64,000 nucleotides of DNA, from the NCBI GenBank assembly GCA_903918045.1, contig CAIXCY010000240.1, positions 1 through 64,000 of the forward strand. The letters are read 5' to 3'. The stretch is from an uncultured Bacteroidia bacterium (GTDB taxonomy: Bacteria > Bacteroidota > Bacteroidia > Bacteroidales > Prolixibacteraceae). The translations under genes and the position numbers were made by a program. Shown one piece after another: positions 50,102 to 60,966 of the stretch (the stretch's first letter is position 1; each line of letters starts with the position of its first letter). Below the pieces are notes generated by a model, which worked only from the letters and a program-made list of their open reading frames with translations, was not told where the DNA came from and did not search any database.

Positions 50102-52126
50102 TTGAAATTATATTACTCCTTGATTATCCGTCTGGCTAAATATGGACTCTTCACCATCCTGATGGTATTCGTTTCCGGCTATATTGCATCTGCGAAAGTC
50201 ACAGTGGCAATAGCTACCGGATATTTATCTTTGGTGGAAAATAACCGAATTCAAAATAACAAACAAAATCCATATTCACCTGATAGCCTGCTCGCCTATG
50301 CCGCACCCTATACCGAATTCATCACACCACGTTACACCTGTTTAAAAACGAAGGAGATTACCGGCGATACAATCAGAAAATCAAGTGACAGAAACCTCGA
50401 CCTTTTATACACAAATGGTCTGACAAATCTTAAAAGCAAGGGTGGAAATAATTTTTTGACCCGCAATTTTTTTTCGTTGATTGTCAGGGACAACCACCCC
50501 TCCAAAGGACAAATGGGTGTTAGCAGCACCCGTTATTTTGCCCCTTTTGCCGGCAAGGAAATCGGGAATATTCGGATTCTTCAACTTAATGTTTTTGGCC
50601 CCACGTTACTCGACACCCTAAGAGCTGCATCGGGATGGTTTGAAAAATCCGGCAATGCTATGCATATGAAAACTGTCGAACGAAAGCTTCGTAATCAATT
50701 GCTTTTCAATCCGGGAGAATGTATTAATCCCCAACTAATGGCAGAAAATGAAAAATTCATCCGGGATTTACCTTATATACAGGATGTTGCCATCACCCTT
50801 TCGAATCAAAAAGCAGATGAAGGGAGTGTTGATGTTGTTGTAATTATCAAAGAACGGTTTGAATACGGCATCAGTGGGAATGTAAATACAAACTCAACTG
50901 ACTGGGAAATATCCAATCAGAATATGTTTGGTTTAGGACACCAATTCTCTGCCCTGCTAAACTACAATCCAACGGAACAAAACAGGTGGGGAGGCGGTTT
51001 TAAGTATCAAATCAGCGATCTGGACCGTAAGTTCATTAGCACAGGCATAGGATACACAAACGATTATCGAAAAAAAGGGTGGAATAGTTTCATTGAGAAG
51101 CGTTTTATTGCCTCCAAAGAAGACTGGGCTGGTGGGGTGGCCATCGAAAGAGCGTTATCGGACCATTACCTAACTCCATATTCCTATACCAGGTTAGATA
51201 GTGCCGTTTCCTATTTAAATTCGGATATCTGGTATGGTGAGCGGTTAAAAAATAATATCAGCTACTCCTCATTGGGAAATATAATTATTGCAGGGAGATA
51301 TTTTCATCAGAATTATTTCCACAATCAAGGCAATCAATTCGCCAACAGCCTATTTCGAAATCACGATTTTGTTATGGGCGCCATTGGAATAAGCAAACGG
51401 GATCTGTTCAAGAATAATCAGATCTACGGATACGGAATCACCGAGGATATTCCATACGGAAGATACGCTGAAATGGCAGCAGGAGTTGATATGGAGTCAA
51501 ACCGATCGAGACCCTATTTCCATTTTAACTATTCAAAAGCCAATATTCTCCCGGGAGGCGCCTACTTTAAGTGGCAGTTTGGACTTGGCGGATACTTATC
51601 GGATTCCAGGCTTGAACAAGGCGCTTTAGTCATCCGGAGTAATTACTTTTCAAATTTTGTTTACCTCAACAGACATCCCTATCGGTTTTTTGTCAATATG
51701 GAACTTCTGAGCGGTATAAATCGTTTTCAGGAGGAGTATCTGATGGCTAACAACAGATTTGGGGTTCGAGACTACTTCTCATTGAAAACAATGGGGACTA
51801 ACCGTTTCAAAATCAATATCGAATCAGTTCGGTTTTGGGGATGGGAAAAATCAGGTTTCCGTTTCGCTCACTACTTCTTTGCTGATGCAGCATGCCTTTC
51901 GGATAATATAAGTAAAATCATGAATGACAAATTCATAGGTGGAATTGGAGCTGGAATTCGCATTCACAATGAGTCGCTCGTGTTTAATGTTCTGGAAATC
52001 CGGTTAAGCTGGATTCCAATAGCACCACACAACAGTACGCCCACCATCTTTAATGTTTTCGGACAACCAAAAGCCAGGTTTGATGATTTACTGGGAGGAA
52101 AACCGCAGGAAATACCTTATCAATAG
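50102..52126 (+). CDS. BamA/TamA-like outer-membrane protein
   Basis: 674 aa with N-terminal hydrophobic leader, POTRA-like NQLLFNPGECINPQLMAENEKFIRDLPYIQDVAITL, then beta-barrel-like repeats. Start codon in track is TTG; true start uncertain. Confidence 0.75.
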   Translation: MKLYYSLIIRLAKYGLFTILMVFVSGYIASAKVTVAIATGYLSLVENNRIQNNKQNPYSPDSLLAYAAPYTEFITPRYTCLKTKEITGDTIRKSSDRNLDLLYTNGLTNLKSKGGNNFLTRNFFSLIVRDNHPSKGQMGVSSTRYFAPFAGKEIGNIRILQLNVFGPTLLDTLRAASGWFEKSGNAMHMKTVERKLRNQLLFNPGECINPQLMAENEKFIRDLPYIQDVAITLSNQKADEGSVDVVVIIKERFEYGISGNVNTNSTDWEISNQNMFGLGHQFSALLNYNPTEQNRWGGGFKYQISDLDRKFISTGIGYTNDYRKKGWNSFIEKRFIASKEDWAGGVAIERALSDHYLTPYSYTRLDSAVSYLNSDIWYGERLKNNISYSSLGNIIIAGRYFHQNYFHNQGNQFANSLFRNHDFVMGAIGISKRDLFKNNQIYGYGITEDIPYGRYAEMAAGVDMESNRSRPYFHFNYSKANILPGGAYFKWQFGLGGYLSDSRLEQGALVIRSNYFSNFVYLNRHPYRFFVNMELLSGINRFQEEYLMANNRFGVRDYFSLKTMGTNRFKINIESVRFWGWEKSGFRFAHYFFADAACLSDNISKIMNDKFIGGIGAGIRIHNESLVFNVLEIRLSWIPIAPHNSTPTIFNVFGQPKARFDDLLGGKPQEIPYQ

Positions 52127-52139
52127 GTTTATAAAGGAT

Positions 52140-53303
52140 CTAAACCAACCGTTTCTTTATAATCACTGCCTGTTTGTGCGAACCCTGGAACAATTCATAG
52201 CATCGGTAACTACAAGCTAATGCACCGTTAAAAAGATCTATTTTTTTAGCCGGCTTTAAGCCAACACTCTTCAGACCATCCAGTGAGCTGGAGATAATCC
52301 ACGCTTCATAGCCTGTAAATTTATTTTTGAGTGTATTTCCGATCGCAGTGTATAATTCAATGATAGACTGAGGTTTCATCCGTTCTCCATACGGTGGATT
52401 TGTAATAATAATACCACTTGAAGAAGGGGCTTCCAGTTGAATAATATCCTCTACTTTCAGATCGATAACCTTAGTCAGGCTGGCGCTCTTTATATTTGCC
52501 TTTGCAATGGTAATGTCTTTTATTGAAATATCTGAACCGATAATTTTACACCCGATCTCCTTCTCATATTCGCCATTACATATCTCGGTAAACAGGGACT
52601 CGTTAAAATCAGGCCAAAGTTCAAAGCCAAATGATTTGCGGTACATTCCGGGGGGTATTCCTTTCGCAATCAGCGCCGCTTCAATCAATAAGGTACCAGA
52701 TCCGCACATCGGGTCGATAAAATCCTTTTCGCCATGCCAACCAGTCAGCAGGATCATTCCTGCAGCAAGGACCTCATTAATCGGTGCATCCCCTTGCCCG
52801 ATCCGGTAACCACGCTTATGAAGCGACTCTCCGGAACTGTCCAGGGAGAGGATACAATGGTTCCCCATCAGGTAAATATTAATCCGCACATCGGGATTTT
52901 CAGCATTAACCGAAGGACGCTTTCCGGTAGCTTCACGAAACTGATCAACAATGGCATCTTTTACCTTTAGCGAAGCATACATTGTGTTGACAAACATTTC
53001 GGACTGTACGGTGCTATCGATAGCAAAAGACTTTCCCAATGCCAGGTATTTGTTCCAGGCTACCTTTTTCGCCTGATCATAAAGTTCATCCCTTTTGGTA
53101 ACCTCAAACTCTGCAATCGGCTTAAGAACTTTCAAGGCTGTCCGAAGATGAAAATTAGCCTTGTACATTAGCGCCTGATCCCCGACAAAGGATACCGCAC
53201 GTCTTTCAACGGTAACCGATTCACCACCTAATGCCTTTATCTCTTCTGCCAGAACGTTTTCCAGTCCTGCGAATGTTTTGGCAACTATTTTAAACTTACT
53301 CAC
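52140..53303 (-). CDS. THUMP-domain class I SAM-dependent RNA methyltransferase (RlmL/TrmN-like)
   Basis: 387 aa; DFIDPMCGSGTLLIEAALIAKGIPPG, IIITNPPYGERM. Confidence 0.94.
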   Translation of the reverse strand: MSKFKIVAKTFAGLENVLAEEIKALGGESVTVERRAVSFVGDQALMYKANFHLRTALKVLKPIAEFEVTKRDELYDQAKKVAWNKYLALGKSFAIDSTVQSEMFVNTMYASLKVKDAIVDQFREATGKRPSVNAENPDVRINIYLMGNHCILSLDSSGESLHKRGYRIGQGDAPINEVLAAGMILLTGWHGEKDFIDPMCGSGTLLIEAALIAKGIPPGMYRKSFGFELWPDFNESLFTEICNGEYEKEIGCKIIGSDISIKDITIAKANIKSASLTKVIDLKVEDIIQLEAPSSSGIIITNPPYGERMKPQSIIELYTAIGNTLKNKFTGYEAWIISSSLDGLKSVGLKPAKKIDLFNGALACSYRCYELFQGSHKQAVIIKKRLV

Positions 53304-53429
53304 AAATACTACTTTTACTTAATTGATTTAAGACAACGATGGTCGTTGCCGGTCAGCAAATTTTGCTCCCTGTGAGATTAAAACTTGCGACAACAAAAGT
53401 AGTTCTATTCTGCGGATTAAAATAGCCGA

Positions 53430-54377
53430 TTAGATCCCCCCTCCATGAAAAAAATCGGTGCTCCTGTTCTTTGTCTGAACAACTCTCGAATATGGTGCAA
53501 GATTACTGGTCACCCAAATATTTCCTCCGATGACAGAATCGTGGCCGATCGTTATCCGTCCAAGGATTGTTGCATTGGAATAGATGATCACGTTATTCTC
53601 CACGATGGGGTGTCTTGGAATCCCTTTGACCGGATTCCCATTCTCATCGAGTGGAAAACTTTTTGCACCAAGAGTAACCCCCTGAAAGAGTTTGACATTA
53701 TTACCAATCACACTTGTCGATCCGATTACAACCCCTGTACCATGATCTATTGTAAAATATTCACCAATTACAGCTTCCGGATTGATATCTATCCCTGTTT
53801 CGGAGTGAGCCATTTCAGTGATTATACGTGGAATCAGAGGGACTCCTAACGCAAACAGGCTGTGTGCAATCCTGTAGCTCGAAATAGCCCGGATGGCAGG
53901 ATAACAGAAGATAACCTCTCCCACACTATTTGCAGCTGGATCACCAAGATAAGCCGCATTCACATCGGTAATCAGTAATCGCCGAAGTTCCGACAATCCA
54001 TTAACGAAATCGAATGCAATTTTTTCTGCTCTCTCCCTCTTGCCTCCAAGATCACGATCAGCTTCACCTTCACAAATAAAACATAATCCTGAAAAAATCT
54101 GATCAGCCATCATCTCATAGACTTCATCGACAAGCACACCCATATAATAGGATAGTGTATCAGATTTGAGATTTATCTCCCCAAAAAAACCGGGGAAAAT
54201 AATCTGTCGCACCCGCTCGACAATGGTCCTTAATTTCTTTGTTGATGGCATCGACTCACCCGTCCGGTGCCTGTGGACCAGAATATCAAATGAGCTGGAA
54301 TCAACCAGCGACCTGACCGTAGAGGCGGTCCAGGCATCCTGATCTAAAATCTCGTTATTATTCATTGTCATAAGCAA
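53430..54377 (-). CDS. Serine O-acetyltransferase (EpsC/CysE)
   Basis: 315 aa; [49 protein letters not shown] left-handed beta-helix. Confidence 0.93.
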   Translation of the reverse strand: MLMTMNNNEILDQDAWTASTVRSLVDSSSFDILVHRHRTGESMPSTKKLRTIVERVRQIIFPGFFGEINLKSDTLSYYMGVLVDEVYEMMADQIFSGLCFICEGEADRDLGGKRERAEKIAFDFVNGLSELRRLLITDVNAAYLGDPAANSVGEVIFCYPAIRAISSYRIAHSLFALGVPLIPRIITEMAHSETGIDINPEAVIGEYFTIDHGTGVVIGSTSVIGNNVKLFQGVTLGAKSFPLDENGNPVKGIPRHPIVENNVIIYSNATILGRITIGHDSVIGGNIWVTSNLAPYSRVVQTKNRSTDFFHGGGI

Positions 54378-55290
54378 ATAATGGAGTACTCAGATAACGT
54401 TCACCGGTATCACAAATTATGGTAACGATCATTTTTCCCTTGTTTTCATCTCTTTTTGCCATCTGAAGTGCAGCAAAAACATTTCCACCAGCAGAAATCC
54501 CACAAAAAATGCCTTCCATACTGGCGAGTTTACGCACTGTTTCAAATGCATCAGCGGCAGAAACCTGTATAATTTCATCATAACAGGCAGTATTTAAAAC
54601 CTGCGGAATAAACCCTGCACCAATTCCCTGAATCTTGTGCGGACCCGCCGTGCCGCCTGACAAAACAGGAGAATCCGCAGGCTCAACAACTACGGAAAAG
54701 AATGAAGGCTTCATCGCTTTAATCACCTCTGATACGCCGGTTATTGTTCCTCCGGTTCCCGCACCTGCAACAAAAATATCTACTTTACCATCAGTATCTT
54801 CCCAGATTTCAAGTGCAGTTGTCTTACGGTGAATTTCAGGATTAGCAAGGTTATTAAACTGCATGGGAATAAAACTTCCTGGAATACTCGATTTTAGTTC
54901 TTCCGCTTTTGCGATCGCACCCTTCATCCCCTCTTTTCCTGGTGTAAGAATTACTTCTCCCCCATAAGCCTGAACGATCATTCTCCGCTCAACACTGACA
55001 GAATCAGGCATTACAATCTTAAGCTGGTAGCCTTTTGCCGCACAAACAAATGCGAGCCCTACACCGGTATTCCCACTTGTCGGTTCGATAATAACAGTGT
55101 CCCTATTTATCAGCCCTCTCTTTTCTGCATCTTCAATCATCGCAAATCCAATTCTGTCTTTTACGGATCCTGCAGGATTCTGAGATTCAAGCTTTACGAT
55201 AATCTCGCAATTCAGCCCCTCTGTCATCCGGTTTAACCGAACCATAGGGGTGCGCCCAACCAATTCAAGTATGCTATTTAAAATTTTCAT
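54358..55290 (-). CDS. cysK: Cysteine synthase
   Basis: [69 protein letters not shown]. Start set at 55290; overlaps serine acetyltransferase gene by 20 nt. Confidence 0.95.
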   Translation of the reverse strand: MKILNSILELVGRTPMVRLNRMTEGLNCEIIVKLESQNPAGSVKDRIGFAMIEDAEKRGLINRDTVIIEPTSGNTGVGLAFVCAAKGYQLKIVMPDSVSVERRMIVQAYGGEVILTPGKEGMKGAIAKAEELKSSIPGSFIPMQFNNLANPEIHRKTTALEIWEDTDGKVDIFVAGAGTGGTITGVSEVIKAMKPSFFSVVVEPADSPVLSGGTAGPHKIQGIGAGFIPQVLNTACYDEIIQVSAADAFETVRKLASMEGIFCGISAGGNVFAALQMAKRDENKGKMIVTIICDTGERYLSTPLFAYDNE

Positions 55291-55337
55291 TGCTATATTT
55301 AATTGTAGTACATGAATTAAGCTAATATACAAAATTA

Positions 55338-55898
55338 TTAAACAACCTGAACAGATGGAAGGTTCATTCCATGGGCAGATAATGCCTTTATTGCATTTTC
55401 CGTCCGGATACTGCCTATCCCTCCAATAATTTCAAACTTAAAACCGAATGAACCGATCTCCCGGCAATAAATTTCCAACAGTTCCTCCCTTTTCTCTCCC
55501 CCATTTTCCCTTACCTGATCTGCAATCCAGGGCAAATCGGTACTGCAGACTAGAAAAAGGTCAATTTTCGAGGAGCGGAGGTGGGTGGAGATCCATTCGG
55601 GACATTTCCCAAAAACCACTTCGAACCAAACTTTTGTTATAATAAGCCATGTATCAAAAAATAATATCCCGCCAGGACGAACCTTCAATGCCATTGTTTC
55701 CTCCTGCCGGATCTGATGTTTGGCAATCTGAACAACATCGTCATAATTGTAAGGGCGATCCAGGTTTTGAACATACTCCCGTGCATACTCAGGAATCCAT
55801 TGTGTATTATATTTTTCAGCCAGTGCCTGAGCCAAAACACTCTTTCCGGTTGACTCCGGCCCTGTGATTACCACACGTCTGATAGTTTGATCTAACAT
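55338..55898 (-). CDS. NadR-like AAA ATPase/nicotinamide-riboside kinase
   Basis: 186 aa; [37 protein letters not shown]; downstream of pnuC. Confidence 0.88.
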   Translation of the reverse strand: MLDQTIRRVVITGPESTGKSVLAQALAEKYNTQWIPEYAREYVQNLDRPYNYDDVVQIAKHQIRQEETMALKVRPGGILFFDTWLIITKVWFEVVFGKCPEWISTHLRSSKIDLFLVCSTDLPWIADQVRENGGEKREELLEIYCREIGSFGFKFEIIGGIGSIRTENAIKALSAHGMNLPSVQVV

Positions 55899-56512
55899 TG
55901 CACCTTAACCGGCTCCTTTTGCCATTCATAATAACCAATCACAGCCATCAAAGTATAAATTAAAAATAGAAAAACTGTAAAATATAGTGCCTGATACATA
56001 TACAAACCAATTGAGATCAGATCTGCAACGATCCAAATAATCCAATTCTCAAGCTTCTTTCGGGCCAGCATCCAGGTTGCAATAATACTTAGTGAAGTTG
56101 TAAGAGCATCCCCGAATGGGACAGTAGAATCTGTGTATTTTCTTAAAATAGCATACATCAGGGCGGTGAGAAATGTATTTAATATTAAAAGCCTGATCCA
56201 CAGCACAACCGGGGAGTTACTAACCCTAAGCATATCCCCTTCACCATCATTATTAGCGCCATGTTTCCAGCTCCACCAACCATAACAACTAATGAATACA
56301 TAATAAAACTGAAGAGCCATTCCTGCATATAGTCTTGTGCAGAAAAAGACATAACAATAAAGAACAGAAGTGATTATTCCGGCTGGCCAGGTATTTAAAC
56401 TCTGACGAACTGAAAACCATATATATATTAACCCGAAAACTGTTCCGGCTAATTCTATTTTATTTGAAAGGGCCCAATCAAGAAAACTCTTCATAGTTAA
56501 TAAATTAGGCAC
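55892..56512 (-). CDS. pnuC: Nicotinamide riboside/mononucleotide transporter PnuC
   Basis: 206 aa multi-TM; IYIWFSVRQSLNTWPAGIITSVLYCYVFF, GWWSWKHG, ENWIIWIVADLISIGLYMYQALYFT. Confidence 0.93.
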   Translation of the reverse strand: MPNLLTMKSFLDWALSNKIELAGTVFGLIYIWFSVRQSLNTWPAGIITSVLYCYVFFCTRLYAGMALQFYYVFISCYGWWSWKHGANNDGEGDMLRVSNSPVVLWIRLLILNTFLTALMYAILRKYTDSTVPFGDALTTSLSIIATWMLARKKLENWIIWIVADLISIGLYMYQALYFTVFLFLIYTLMAVIGYYEWQKEPVKVQC

Positions 56513-56537
56513 ATCTCCAGTTCAAACAAAAGAAGGA

Positions 56538-58151
56538 TTATTTATTTAAGTAGCGATTGAATGCATGCTGGTCAGCCAGTATTTCAAGGGCTTTTTCAAC
56601 CTCCTTGTCCTCTTCTGTCATAATTTGATAGAAGGCGCCGGTTTCAAAGATCTCCCTTGCAACAAATGCTCTGATTTGTCTGGCAATAATGATTCCCGAA
56701 ATTTTCAGACTTTCATTATCTCGTTTTATCTTTTCAGCTTCTCCGGCTTTAATCAAATCTTCCATCATTTGATCAGTAACATGGAAATTTTGCTTAAAAT
56801 CATCGAATGTTTTATATTTTGCCTTGAGCTGGTCACGATTTTTATCAATGAACCCGACAACATAAGGGAATAAGACATTTTTTCGGATCAGATTATTAAA
56901 ATACCGGTAATACATCGAAGTATCCATCGGAATAAAAATATCGGGCATAATGCCTCCACCTGCATAAACTTTACGCTTGGTAACCAAGGTTTTAACCATC
57001 ATTGAATCAGGGAAGGATATACTGTCTTTGCTATACATCTCTCCACGCTCAAGTCGGGTCAGGTAATCATTCCTGTAATTCTTAATATCGTCCTTATAAG
57101 GTTTTTGAATATTTCTGCCGGATGGGGTATAATAATGGGCAGTTGTCAGTCTGATAATGGATCCATCGTTGAGTGGAAATGGTTGCTGAACGAGCCCTTT
57201 CCCAAACGAACGCCTTCCGATGAGCACACCTCTGTCCCAATCCTGAATAGCGCCTGATACAATTTCAGATGCTGAGGCCGACCCTTCATCGATAAGTATA
57301 ATAAGATTCCCCTGAATAAAATCACCGCGTGTAGCTGAAATATAGTCTCTTCGCGGGCTATGGGTACCTTCTGTATAGACAATCAGCTTCTTCTCCTCCA
57401 AAAATTGGTTAGCCAGATCATAGGCTGCCCCAAGGAATCCTCCGCCATTGCCGCGCAAATCGAGAACGAGATTTTTAACTTTAGCCTTACTATTTAGAGA
57501 TTTCATCGCGTCTTTATATTCGGCGATTGTTGTTGCTGCAAATTTATTGAGCTTGATGTAGGCGGTTTCCTTATTGAGAAGAAAAGCGGCATCAACGCTG
57601 AAAATTGGTATTTTATCCCTTATGATTGTAAAATCGAGTGGCCCCTTTTCCCTCTTGCGGATAATTACAAGATTTACCTTTGTCCCTTTGTCTCCCCTCA
57701 ATAGTTTAAAAACATCCTGGTTTTTAAGACCAATACCTACAATATTCTTCTCGTTTACCTTGACAATCCTGTCTCCGGGCCTAAGACCTACGAGCTCGGA
57801 GGGGCCTCCTGGTATTGTTGTCATTACCATTAAAGTGTCCTGAAAAATATTAAAGGAGATCCCAATACCTTCAAAGTTCCCTTCGAGCGGTTGATTCATC
57901 TCAGCAACCTCATCCTTTGAAATATAGACAGAATGAGGATCCAGTGACGAAAGAACCTCTGTAATAGCATGTTCCGTCAACTTATTTATATTTGTCGTAT
58001 CTACATAAAAATTATCAATTAAATTCAGTACACGACCAAACTTAATAGCTTGCGATTGAACATCCTGTGCAGTGGAGGCGATCTGCACGAATACGAAAAG
58101 AAACAAGAACAGGAAAATTCTTTTTAATCCTAAACTTAAATAATTCATCAC
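56538..58151 (-). CDS. S41 family C-terminal processing peptidase
   Basis: 537 aa; PDZ region LEGNFEGIGISFN, LVLDLRGNGGGFLGAAYDLANQFL, LIDEGSASASEIVSGAIQDWDRGVLIGRRSFGKGLVQ. Confidence 0.95.
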   Translation of the reverse strand: MMNYLSLGLKRIFLFLFLFVFVQIASTAQDVQSQAIKFGRVLNLIDNFYVDTTNINKLTEHAITEVLSSLDPHSVYISKDEVAEMNQPLEGNFEGIGISFNIFQDTLMVMTTIPGGPSELVGLRPGDRIVKVNEKNIVGIGLKNQDVFKLLRGDKGTKVNLVIIRKREKGPLDFTIIRDKIPIFSVDAAFLLNKETAYIKLNKFAATTIAEYKDAMKSLNSKAKVKNLVLDLRGNGGGFLGAAYDLANQFLEEKKLIVYTEGTHSPRRDYISATRGDFIQGNLIILIDEGSASASEIVSGAIQDWDRGVLIGRRSFGKGLVQQPFPLNDGSIIRLTTAHYYTPSGRNIQKPYKDDIKNYRNDYLTRLERGEMYSKDSISFPDSMMVKTLVTKRKVYAGGGIMPDIFIPMDTSMYYRYFNNLIRKNVLFPYVVGFIDKNRDQLKAKYKTFDDFKQNFHVTDQMMEDLIKAGEAEKIKRDNESLKISGIIIARQIRAFVAREIFETGAFYQIMTEEDKEVEKALEILADQHAFNRYLNK

Positions 58152-58267
58152 TTTTTTTTAAGGTACATTTGAGCTTTTACCTTTTCACTATGCTCATAAA
58201 TGAAAGCTGTGTAAATGGTTTAAAAGCTAATATTATTGGAAATCTGAAAATATAAAGGTCAAAAATA

Positions 58268-58298
58268 AAAAAAAAGATGAACAGTTTAGCTGCTCACC
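58268..58298 (-). terminator. Terminator after the NMO-like gene
   Basis: Minus strand GGTGAGCAG-CTAAA-CTGTTCATC followed by T-rich tract (with G-U pairs). Confidence 0.7.
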
Positions 58299-58329
58299 TT
58301 TTATAATGCAATTTGAGGTAATGATTTTT

Positions 58330-59421
58330 CTAGGCCAACACCAGGCTAAGTTTGCTCTTATATTCATTAAATTCCTCGAGCAATGTCGCAAACAATTCCT
58401 TAACTGTAATAATTTTATCAGTACGCCATACATTGCTCCCGGCAAAAGCATAGCCATGTTTGAAGTTCCCTTTAAGTGCCGCAGAAAGCGAAGCAATTAT
58501 ACAATAGGGTGCAGTACTAATATCGCAGGTTTTGATACAATTTACAGGACAAAATTTTGGTTGTTTGGTGCCGGCCTCAACCTCATCCAAAAAAGAACTT
58601 GAAATAGCTCTTCCAGGCATTCCAACCGGACTTTTAATAATTCGAACATCGTGCTTGCCCGCTGAGATATAAGCCTGTTTAAATTTATCGGAGGCGTCAC
58701 ATTCAACTGTTGTAACAAATCGGGTGCCCATCTGAACGCCAGCAGCCCCCATTTCAAGAAATTTATCAATATCTTCACCAGTATATATTCCGCCTGCGGC
58801 AATAACCGGTATAATACAACCATGCTTTTGGCCGATTTCATTGGCTACAGCTAAAACTTCCGGAATGAGTTTTTCAAGCCGGTAGTCTTCGTCTTCCAGC
58901 TGTTCTACCTTAAATCCCAGATGCCCCCCGGCTTTAGGCCCTTCAACAACAATTGCATCAGGAAGATAATCGTAGTTTGCTTTCCACTTGTTACAGATTA
59001 ATGCCGCACCACGCGCAGAGGAGACGATCGGCACCAGCCTTGTTTTGGAACCTTCTGTAAGATATTTAGGCAAATCAAGTGGTAGGCCTGCCCCTGAAAA
59101 GATGATATCTACACCTTCTTTTATGGAAGTCTTAACCAAATCGACATAATTGGAGAGGGCAACCATAATATTAACTCCAATAATACCTTTACTGTTAGCT
59201 CTGGTTTTCCTGATCTCTTCAGTCAAACCATAGATGCAATTCTCAAGGTAATCGGCTGAATGCTGCTTATAGAGGAAGCCAATCCCGGCAGGGGAGATAA
59301 CACCTACACCGCCTTCATTAGCAACTGCCGAGGCGAGCCCGGATAAAGATATTCCTACTCCCATTCCCCCTTGAATAATAGGGAGGGTAATATTCAAACC
59401 TCCAATATTCAGATTTTTCAT
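58330..59421 (-). CDS. NAD(P)H-dependent flavin oxidoreductase (nitronate monooxygenase family)
   Basis: 363 aa; LPIIQGGMGVGISLSGLASAVANEGGVGVISPAGIG, PVIAAGGIYTGEDIDKFLEMGAAGVQMGTRFV. Confidence 0.93.
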   Translation of the reverse strand: MKNLNIGGLNITLPIIQGGMGVGISLSGLASAVANEGGVGVISPAGIGFLYKQHSADYLENCIYGLTEEIRKTRANSKGIIGVNIMVALSNYVDLVKTSIKEGVDIIFSGAGLPLDLPKYLTEGSKTRLVPIVSSARGAALICNKWKANYDYLPDAIVVEGPKAGGHLGFKVEQLEDEDYRLEKLIPEVLAVANEIGQKHGCIIPVIAAGGIYTGEDIDKFLEMGAAGVQMGTRFVTTVECDASDKFKQAYISAGKHDVRIIKSPVGMPGRAISSSFLDEVEAGTKQPKFCPVNCIKTCDISTAPYCIIASLSAALKGNFKHGYAFAGSNVWRTDKIITVKELFATLLEEFNEYKSKLSLVLA

Positions 59422-59645
59422 TTTATTGCCCCGATTTTAAATTTATAATCAAAAATTGAAAAACAGGGTTCTCCCCCCATTCTAATTTTAAAAACAGCAC
59501 AATGATAATCACTAATGGTATTCAAAATTAAAAAATGGTTTATTCTGCATAAAAAGGGCACAAATACTCGATTTTGGGACGAAATGCATTTGCACCAGGG
59601 ACGAACTGCGAAGTTGAAACGAAAATATCTCAGTCGTGTTGCAGA

Positions 59646-60509
59646 TTAAGACATTCTCTTTTCCATCAAACTTCGAAATGTCGAGATGTTATTCCGGGAG
59701 ATGGGTATACTAAATCCAAGTTTATTTATCTCGAGAAAATAACCTTTGGAATTCCCGGTTAAGGCTTCGATTTTTTCAAGATTAACGATCCAGCAACGAT
59801 GACATTTAATAAATCCAGGTTTCTCACTCATGTATTGTTCCACTACTGCGAAAGATTGCCGAAACAGCTTCTTCCTGCAAACATCTTTTTCAACAATGAA
59901 AATCTCAACATAATTGCCGGAAGAGTGAAACACAAGAATATTATCAAGAAGAGCAGAAAACACATCCTTCCCATTCTCTGCAGTAATGTGCAGATCAGGT
60001 TTTTTTGTCAATTCAGGTTTTTCATCCCCAAACCAGTGTCGGCGGCTATTGTCAAGAACACTTACCATTTTATCCTTAAGGGAGTGATTATAGTTAATCA
60101 GGTTTAGAAGGACAAGCGGAAGAAGTGCCAGTGCACCAGTTCGGAAAACGGGCAAATCGGTAAACTGAATTTCATTCACAAACCAGGCCATCAAAGTGAG
60201 AATGGTAAACAAATTACTGAAAAGCCAGACATTCCAGATCATCTCTTTCCCGATAGTCCAATGAGTCGAGTCAAATGCTTTAGGCATAATACCTGGTAGA
60301 AATAATGTATTTGCAAAAAGGCTTCCCACACACATGATCCCTGCACCAAGAACAAAGTAACCGTCGTGTTCTGATTTTAGGAAATTAATACCAAAGGGCT
60401 GAAAATAGAGAACCAGCAACACAAAACCCATCCCGACAAGGCCAATAGTTCTGGCATTGTGTTTAAAATTATTATTAAACGGATAGGGTTGATTCAGATT
60501 TTCAAACAT
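59646..60509 (-). CDS. Membrane-anchored LytTR-family transcriptional regulator
   Basis: 287 aa; four N-terminal TM segments, C-terminal GNYVEIFIVEKDVCRKKLFRQSFAVVEQYMSEKPGFIKCHRCWIVNLEKIEALTGNSKGYFLEI LytTR motif. Confidence 0.9.
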   Translation of the reverse strand: MFENLNQPYPFNNNFKHNARTIGLVGMGFVLLVLYFQPFGINFLKSEHDGYFVLGAGIMCVGSLFANTLFLPGIMPKAFDSTHWTIGKEMIWNVWLFSNLFTILTLMAWFVNEIQFTDLPVFRTGALALLPLVLLNLINYNHSLKDKMVSVLDNSRRHWFGDEKPELTKKPDLHITAENGKDVFSALLDNILVFHSSGNYVEIFIVEKDVCRKKLFRQSFAVVEQYMSEKPGFIKCHRCWIVNLEKIEALTGNSKGYFLEINKLGFSIPISRNNISTFRSLMEKRMS

Positions 60510-60629
60510 AGACCAGATTTATCGTTGCTAAGATAACAAAAATCAAACTTGTGAAACAAATAGTTTAGTTCCTAAAACAATTGGATTATTCGCCCAATAA
60601 AGTGATCCAGGAACCCGATTATAAAAAAC

Positions 60630-60658
60630 ACAAAAGCCTCAGAATCTCTTCCGAAGCT
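60630..60658 (-). terminator. Terminator downstream of tRNA-Asp pair
   Basis: Minus strand AGCTTCGGAA-GAGA-TTCTGAGGCT then TTTTGTGTTTTTT. Confidence 0.7.
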
Positions 60659-60661
60659 TTG

Positions 60662-60735
60662 CGGTCTGGACGGGACTCGAACCCGCGACCCCATGCGTGA
60701 CAGGCATGTATTCTAACCAACTGAACTACCAAACC
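60662..60735 (-). tRNA. tRNA-Asp (anticodon GTC)
   Basis: Minus strand GGTTTGGTAGTTCAGTTGGTTAGAATACATGCCTGTCACGCATGGGGTCGCGGGTTCGAGTCCCGTCCAGACCG; complete cloverleaf, CCA not encoded. Confidence 0.97.
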
Positions 60736-60763
60736 AAATAAAAATACTTAAATCGAAAATTGG

Positions 60764-60837
60764 CGGTCTGGACGGGACTCGAACCCGCGACCCCATGCGT
60801 GACAGGCATGTATTCTAACCAACTGAACTACCAAACC
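60764..60837 (-). tRNA. tRNA-Asp (anticodon GTC), second identical copy
   Basis: Same 74 nt sequence as the copy at 60662, separated by a 28 nt spacer. Confidence 0.97.
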
Positions 60838-60966
60838 AATATTCAAAACAACGGTGCAAATATACTCCATTTTTCGTTACTACAAATGTATCTCAAATAA
60901 ATAGATAAATAATTGATCAAAATTTCACGCACTACATTAATTATCACCTATTTAAAATTTGTATTC

